Source of the DNA: Bacillota bacterium
GTDB lineage: Bacteria > Bacillota > Clostridia > Lachnospirales > Lachnospiraceae
Direction of reading: 5' to 3'
Assembly (NCBI GenBank): GCA_023409535.1
Contig: JAEYGZ010000034.1
Coordinates: forward strand, 124,001 to 188,000
Length of the DNA stretch: 64,000 nucleotides
A program made the translations under genes and the position numbers. Numbering within the stretch: the first letter of the stretch is position 1; each line of letters opens with the position of its first letter. Positions 61,110 through 64,000 of this stretch are shown here, piece after piece. Under the pieces are notes generated by a model that saw nothing but the letters and a program-made list of their open reading frames with translations, was not told the origin of the DNA and did not search any database.

Positions 61110-62387
61110 ATGGGATATGTAACTACAGCTGTTGCATGGATTTTTAGTTTACCTGCGCCGGTTTTCGTTGCTCTTATCATGGGGATTATATGCCTGGTTT
61201 TTGGCGGCGGTATTAAAAATTCTTTAAGAAGTGCCTGCCTTTTTGCAATTGGTTTGGTTGGCATTACTCTGATTATGAACTATTGTATCGGTGAAATGCA
61301 GAATATAGCAACGGCGATTTCGGACAGGCTGGGAATCACGTTAACGGTAGTTGATGCAGGCTATGGGGCATTGGGCGGCATGATGCTGTATCCGGGATTT
61401 ATTTTTGCTTTGCTGGGAATCCTGGTGATAAACGCTGTATTCATATTGCTGAAGTGGACGAATACCATGTGGACGGATATACATAACACCTGGCATGGTA
61501 TCATTATCGGCGCTTTTATTTGGGCTCAAACAGATAATTTGCTTTTAAGCATAGCGGTTTCCTTAGTAGTATTAGTACTGATGATGAAGCTGGCAGATTG
61601 GACAGCTCCAAAGTTTCAGGAATTTAACAATACCCAGGGGGTTGCTGTTGTTGCGACTTCCGCAACCTTGCCGGCACTATTTGCGATGCTGGTTATGAAA
61701 GTGATTAACAGAATTCCGTTTCTTAAGAAGATCAATGCTACCTCTGAAAATATTAAAGATAAATTCGGAATCTTTGGTGATGTTATGGTAGCCGGTATGA
61801 TTATCGGTATTATCCTGGGCATATTGGGAGGATATCCTGTGGCAGGCGTTCTTTCCCTGGGCGTTGTTATGTCCGCAACCATGACTTTATTCCCCAAAAT
61901 GGCAGGGCTGCTTTGTGAGGGAATTGTTCCGTTATCGATGACAATTACCGCGTTCATGAAGAAACGGTTTGGAAGCAGACAATTGAACGTGGCCTGTGAT
62001 CCGGCAATTCTTCTTGGTGACCCATCGGTTATGGCTACCTTTATCGTTATGGTGCCGATCTCAATTGTGATTGCTTTTATTGTGCCGGGGATTGCTTTTA
62101 TCCCGATTGCCAGCCTCGCAGGTATGCCTTATTGGATTGGCGGAGTGGCACCTTATACCAAGGGGAATGTGGTACATAACATTATCATAATGACACTGTA
62201 TGTGACTGTAGCAAGCCTGATCGCAAGCTCCATGGCAGATGTAGTCACCCGGTTCGCCGATCTTACCGGACTGATGACTGACGCTATAAAAGCCGGCACC
62301 AGGATCACCTGTTGGGACGAAGGCTCGAGCATCATAGGATTTTTATTCAGAAAGCTGTTTGATCTGCTTGGTTTAAGTGTTCTTTAA
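61110..62387 (+). CDS. PTS system IIC component, galactitol type (SgcC/GatC)
   Basis: A 425-residue membrane permease with about ten helices. Family features: YGALGGMMLYPGF near 83, NTMWTDIHNTWHGIIIGAF near 119, VACDPAILLGDPSVMATF near 290 and IPIASLAGMPYWIGGVAPYT near 330. It moves a polyol or sugar with phosphorylation. ATG 61110 follows AAAGAGG. It pairs with the IIB gene 96 bases upstream. Confidence 0.92.
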   Translation: MGYVTTAVAWIFSLPAPVFVALIMGIICLVFGGGIKNSLRSACLFAIGLVGITLIMNYCIGEMQNIATAISDRLGITLTVVDAGYGALGGMMLYPGFIFALLGILVINAVFILLKWTNTMWTDIHNTWHGIIIGAFIWAQTDNLLLSIAVSLVVLVLMMKLADWTAPKFQEFNNTQGVAVVATSATLPALFAMLVMKVINRIPFLKKINATSENIKDKFGIFGDVMVAGMIIGIILGILGGYPVAGVLSLGVVMSATMTLFPKMAGLLCEGIVPLSMTITAFMKKRFGSRQLNVACDPAILLGDPSVMATFIVMVPISIVIAFIVPGIAFIPIASLAGMPYWIGGVAPYTKGNVVHNIIIMTLYVTVASLIASSMADVVTRFADLTGLMTDAIKAGTRITCWDEGSSIIGFLFRKLFDLLGLSVL

Positions 62388-62415
62388 TTTTTAAGTAATT
62401 GAAGCTAAATTCATG

Positions 62416-62452
62416 ACATGATCCATAACCGGGTTATGGTTATGGATCATGT
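62416..62452 (+). promoter_or_regulatory. Intra-operon hairpin before the last gene
   Basis: ACATGATCCATAACC (62416-62430) and its perfect reverse complement (62438-62452), loop of seven, no T-run. Probably a stability or attenuation element in the PTS operon. Confidence 0.7.
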
Positions 62453-62513
62453 GGTAAAATCAGAGCTATTTATAACAAAAACAATAATTCAAAAGATTTG
62501 TGAGGGACAGAAA

Positions 62514-64000
62514 ATGTATGAAAAGGAAAGAACACCGAATTTTGAAGTGAATCCGGTCACACCGATAAAAGGAGTCGCTTCCTGTAAGGGCTACGAACAG
62601 ATCACCCGGCAGCTCCTGGACAGAATTGATTTTGAGAGAAAAACCAGGGATAAACTAATCGTAGTATTTGATATTTATCATGGTGTAGACCAGAAGAAGC
62701 TCTATGATAATGTAATTAAAAAACTGGGTGCCGATTTGATCATAAATTCCGAGGATGCAAGACTGCCGGAGGAGGTTATATTTGAGCGGTTTAAAAAATT
62801 CATTGTTCCTGAAGACAGGACTTACGGTGTTTATAGCGTTAGCACGGTGGAGGAATACTTTGATGAAACGCTGGTCGCCGAACGAAAAGAAGAAGTTGAG
62901 AAAGCAACCGGCCTGATTGTTATTTATGGAATTGCCTCAAGCATGATCAGCAGGGGGGATATTCTGGTATACGGAAATATTACTTATGCGGAATTGAATA
63001 TCAGACTTGCAGCCGGGCTCGATAATTGGGGCGCTGAAAATTATAAGGAGGAGCTCCTTAAGAAGCAGAAGCGGGGAATGTTTATTGAATGGCGGATGCT
63101 GGACCGTCATAAACGGCCTTTACTAAAAATACTGGATTATATGATTGACTTTGTACACGGGGATGAGCCTGTGATGGTTACAGGGGATGGTTATAGAAAA
63201 GCAATCACTGATATTACAAACCGTCCGTTTAAGCCGGTACCGATTTTTATGAAGAGCATATGGGGCGGAAGCTGGATCCAAAAGGTTTTGGGAGCGAAAA
63301 CCAATTGGGAAAATGTCGGTTGGGGCTTAACCGGTATTCTGGAATACCAGTCAATCAAGCTTGGCTGTGAGGATCATATCCTTGAGATTCCGTGCAACGA
63401 TTTGCTCTATTATAAGCCGAAAGAGATCCTGGGGAATAAGATTTTCTACTTTTGGGGTTATAAATGCCCTGTCCATGTGAATTATCTGGACACATGGGGA
63501 GGCGGAAACCTTAGCTTGCAGGTGCATCCCACCACAGATTATGCCTATGAAGTATTCAATTCTTCCTATGGACATCATGAAAGCTATTATATCATGGATG
63601 CAACCGATCATTCCTCCGTATATCTGGGATTGAAGGAGGGAACCAAGGTTCCTGAACTGGTTGATGCATTAAAGGATGCGCAAAATCCCGGTGTAGGATT
63701 TGATGACACCAAATATATAAACAATATTCCTGTAAAAAAGCATGACCATGTGTTTATACCCGGCGGGACAGTACACTGTTCCGGTGAAGGAACCGTAGTT
63801 TTGGAAATCGATTTGTTCTGCTTTGCTACGTTCAAGCTGTGGGATTGGGACCGTGTTGATTTTGATGGAAGGCCCAGGCCGATCAACATTGACCACGGTC
63901 AATACAATATTCAGGAAAACTTTCAGGGAAAATGGGTTTATGATAATTTGGTTTCCAAGCAATCAGAGGTAGACCGGGGGATCGGCTGGCGGGAAGAAAA
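62514..64000 (+). CDS. Long-form class I mannose-6-phosphate isomerase-like protein (3' end outside window)
   Basis: Open from ATG 62514 to the window edge (495 codons so far). The first ~230 residues resemble a degenerate nucleoside/uridine-kinase-like fold (KLIVVFDIYHGVDQKKLYDN near 47, GLIVIYGIASSMISRGDILV near 140, RGMFIEWRMLDRHKRPLL near 185) without a recognisable P-loop. From about 236 a phosphomannose-isomerase cupin begins: VPIFMKSIWGGSWIQKVLG, the zinc-type LQVHPTTDYAYEVF near 335 and FIPGGTVHCSGEGT near 411. Similar long proteins occur beside PTS genes in Clostridia. GAGGGACAG precedes the ATG. It is the second isomerase-like gene in the operon. Confidence 0.82.
   Translation, partial: MYEKERTPNFEVNPVTPIKGVASCKGYEQITRQLLDRIDFERKTRDKLIVVFDIYHGVDQKKLYDNVIKKLGADLIINSEDARLPEEVIFERFKKFIVPEDRTYGVYSVSTVEEYFDETLVAERKEEVEKATGLIVIYGIASSMISRGDILVYGNITYAELNIRLAAGLDNWGAENYKEELLKKQKRGMFIEWRMLDRHKRPLLKILDYMIDFVHGDEPVMVTGDGYRKAITDITNRPFKPVPIFMKSIWGGSWIQKVLGAKTNWENVGWGLTGILEYQSIKLGCEDHILEIPCNDLLYYKPKEILGNKIFYFWGYKCPVHVNYLDTWGGGNLSLQVHPTTDYAYEVFNSSYGHHESYYIMDATDHSSVYLGLKEGTKVPELVDALKDAQNPGVGFDDTKYINNIPVKKHDHVFIPGGTVHCSGEGTVVLEIDLFCFATFKLWDWDRVDFDGRPRPINIDHGQYNIQENFQGKWVYDNLVSKQSEVDRGIGWREE

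Noticed and set aside
62416..62452. Rho-independent terminator in the PTS operon
   Set aside because: Perfect stem but no T-run, and the next gene is in the same orientation with a good ribosome site.
1..64000. CRISPR arrays, rRNA and tRNA genes
   Set aside because: None seen by eye on either strand; a tRNA scan and repeat finder would be decisive and were not available.

Overview
The window looks like one contig of an AT-rich, Gram-positive anaerobe of the class Clostridia, probably a plant-polysaccharide-degrading Lachnospiraceae relative. Evidence: strong AGGAGG-type ribosome sites, frequent TTG/GTG starts, lipoprotein substrate-binding proteins, a BlaI/M56 pair, a PPi-type phosphofructokinase, galactitol-type PTS genes and many glycan-uptake genes. 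This placement is inference; no rRNA or tRNA gene was seen in the window.

Layout. 0-10 kb: accessory/defence-like region with the 3' part of a DUF1998 helicase, an AbiJ-N/PD-(D/E)XK protein, a chimeric AbiH, a possible immunity protein and a BlaI/BlaR-like operon. Related short repeats separate the modules. 10-27 kb: a chemoreceptor divergent from a large sugar-catabolic cluster: ribose-type ABC importer, metallo-beta-lactamase-fold hydrolase, UPF0261 protein, RpiB-like and TIM-like isomerases, class II aldolase, GntR regulator, RuBisCO-like protein (RLP), PPi-type phosphofructokinase and transketolase. 27-31 kb: an IS3 remnant and two paired ABC exporter subunits. 31-33 kb: an Arg-Ser dipeptide-repeat protein directly followed by a eukaryotic-like protein kinase and an unknown protein. 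33-39.5 kb: small regulators, membrane proteins and enzymes. 39.6-48.6 kb: class I aldolase, then a visibly more GC-rich block (lactonase, GH31, ABC importer, FadR-type regulator). 48.7-53 kb: GH94-like phosphorylase and IlvD/Edd dehydratase. 53-59.3 kb: a degenerate RecA/KaiC-PPDK_N fusion, glutamate dehydrogenase and an ECF sigma/anti-sigma pair. 59.6-64 kb: an operon with two mannose-6-phosphate-isomerase-like proteins and galactitol-type PTS IIB and IIC; the last gene runs off the window.

How genes may work together. In the 12-27 kb cluster an RLP is combined with the two isomerase types (TIM-like and RpiB-like) that elsewhere convert L-erythrulose phosphate to D-erythrose 4-phosphate, and with transketolase and phosphofructokinase that would consume it. 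This suggests a tetrose-phosphate pathway fed by RLP decarboxylation of a phosphorylated 3-oxo sugar acid. It resembles the last steps of D-apionate catabolism, but without the usual DUF1537 kinase or oxidoisomerase; the UPF0261 protein is a candidate for the missing step. The chemoreceptor and the importer carry the same upstream element at the same distance from their start codons, suggesting co-regulation.

The two strongest candidates for undescribed biology are this RLP/tetrose-phosphate cluster and the SR-repeat/kinase pair.
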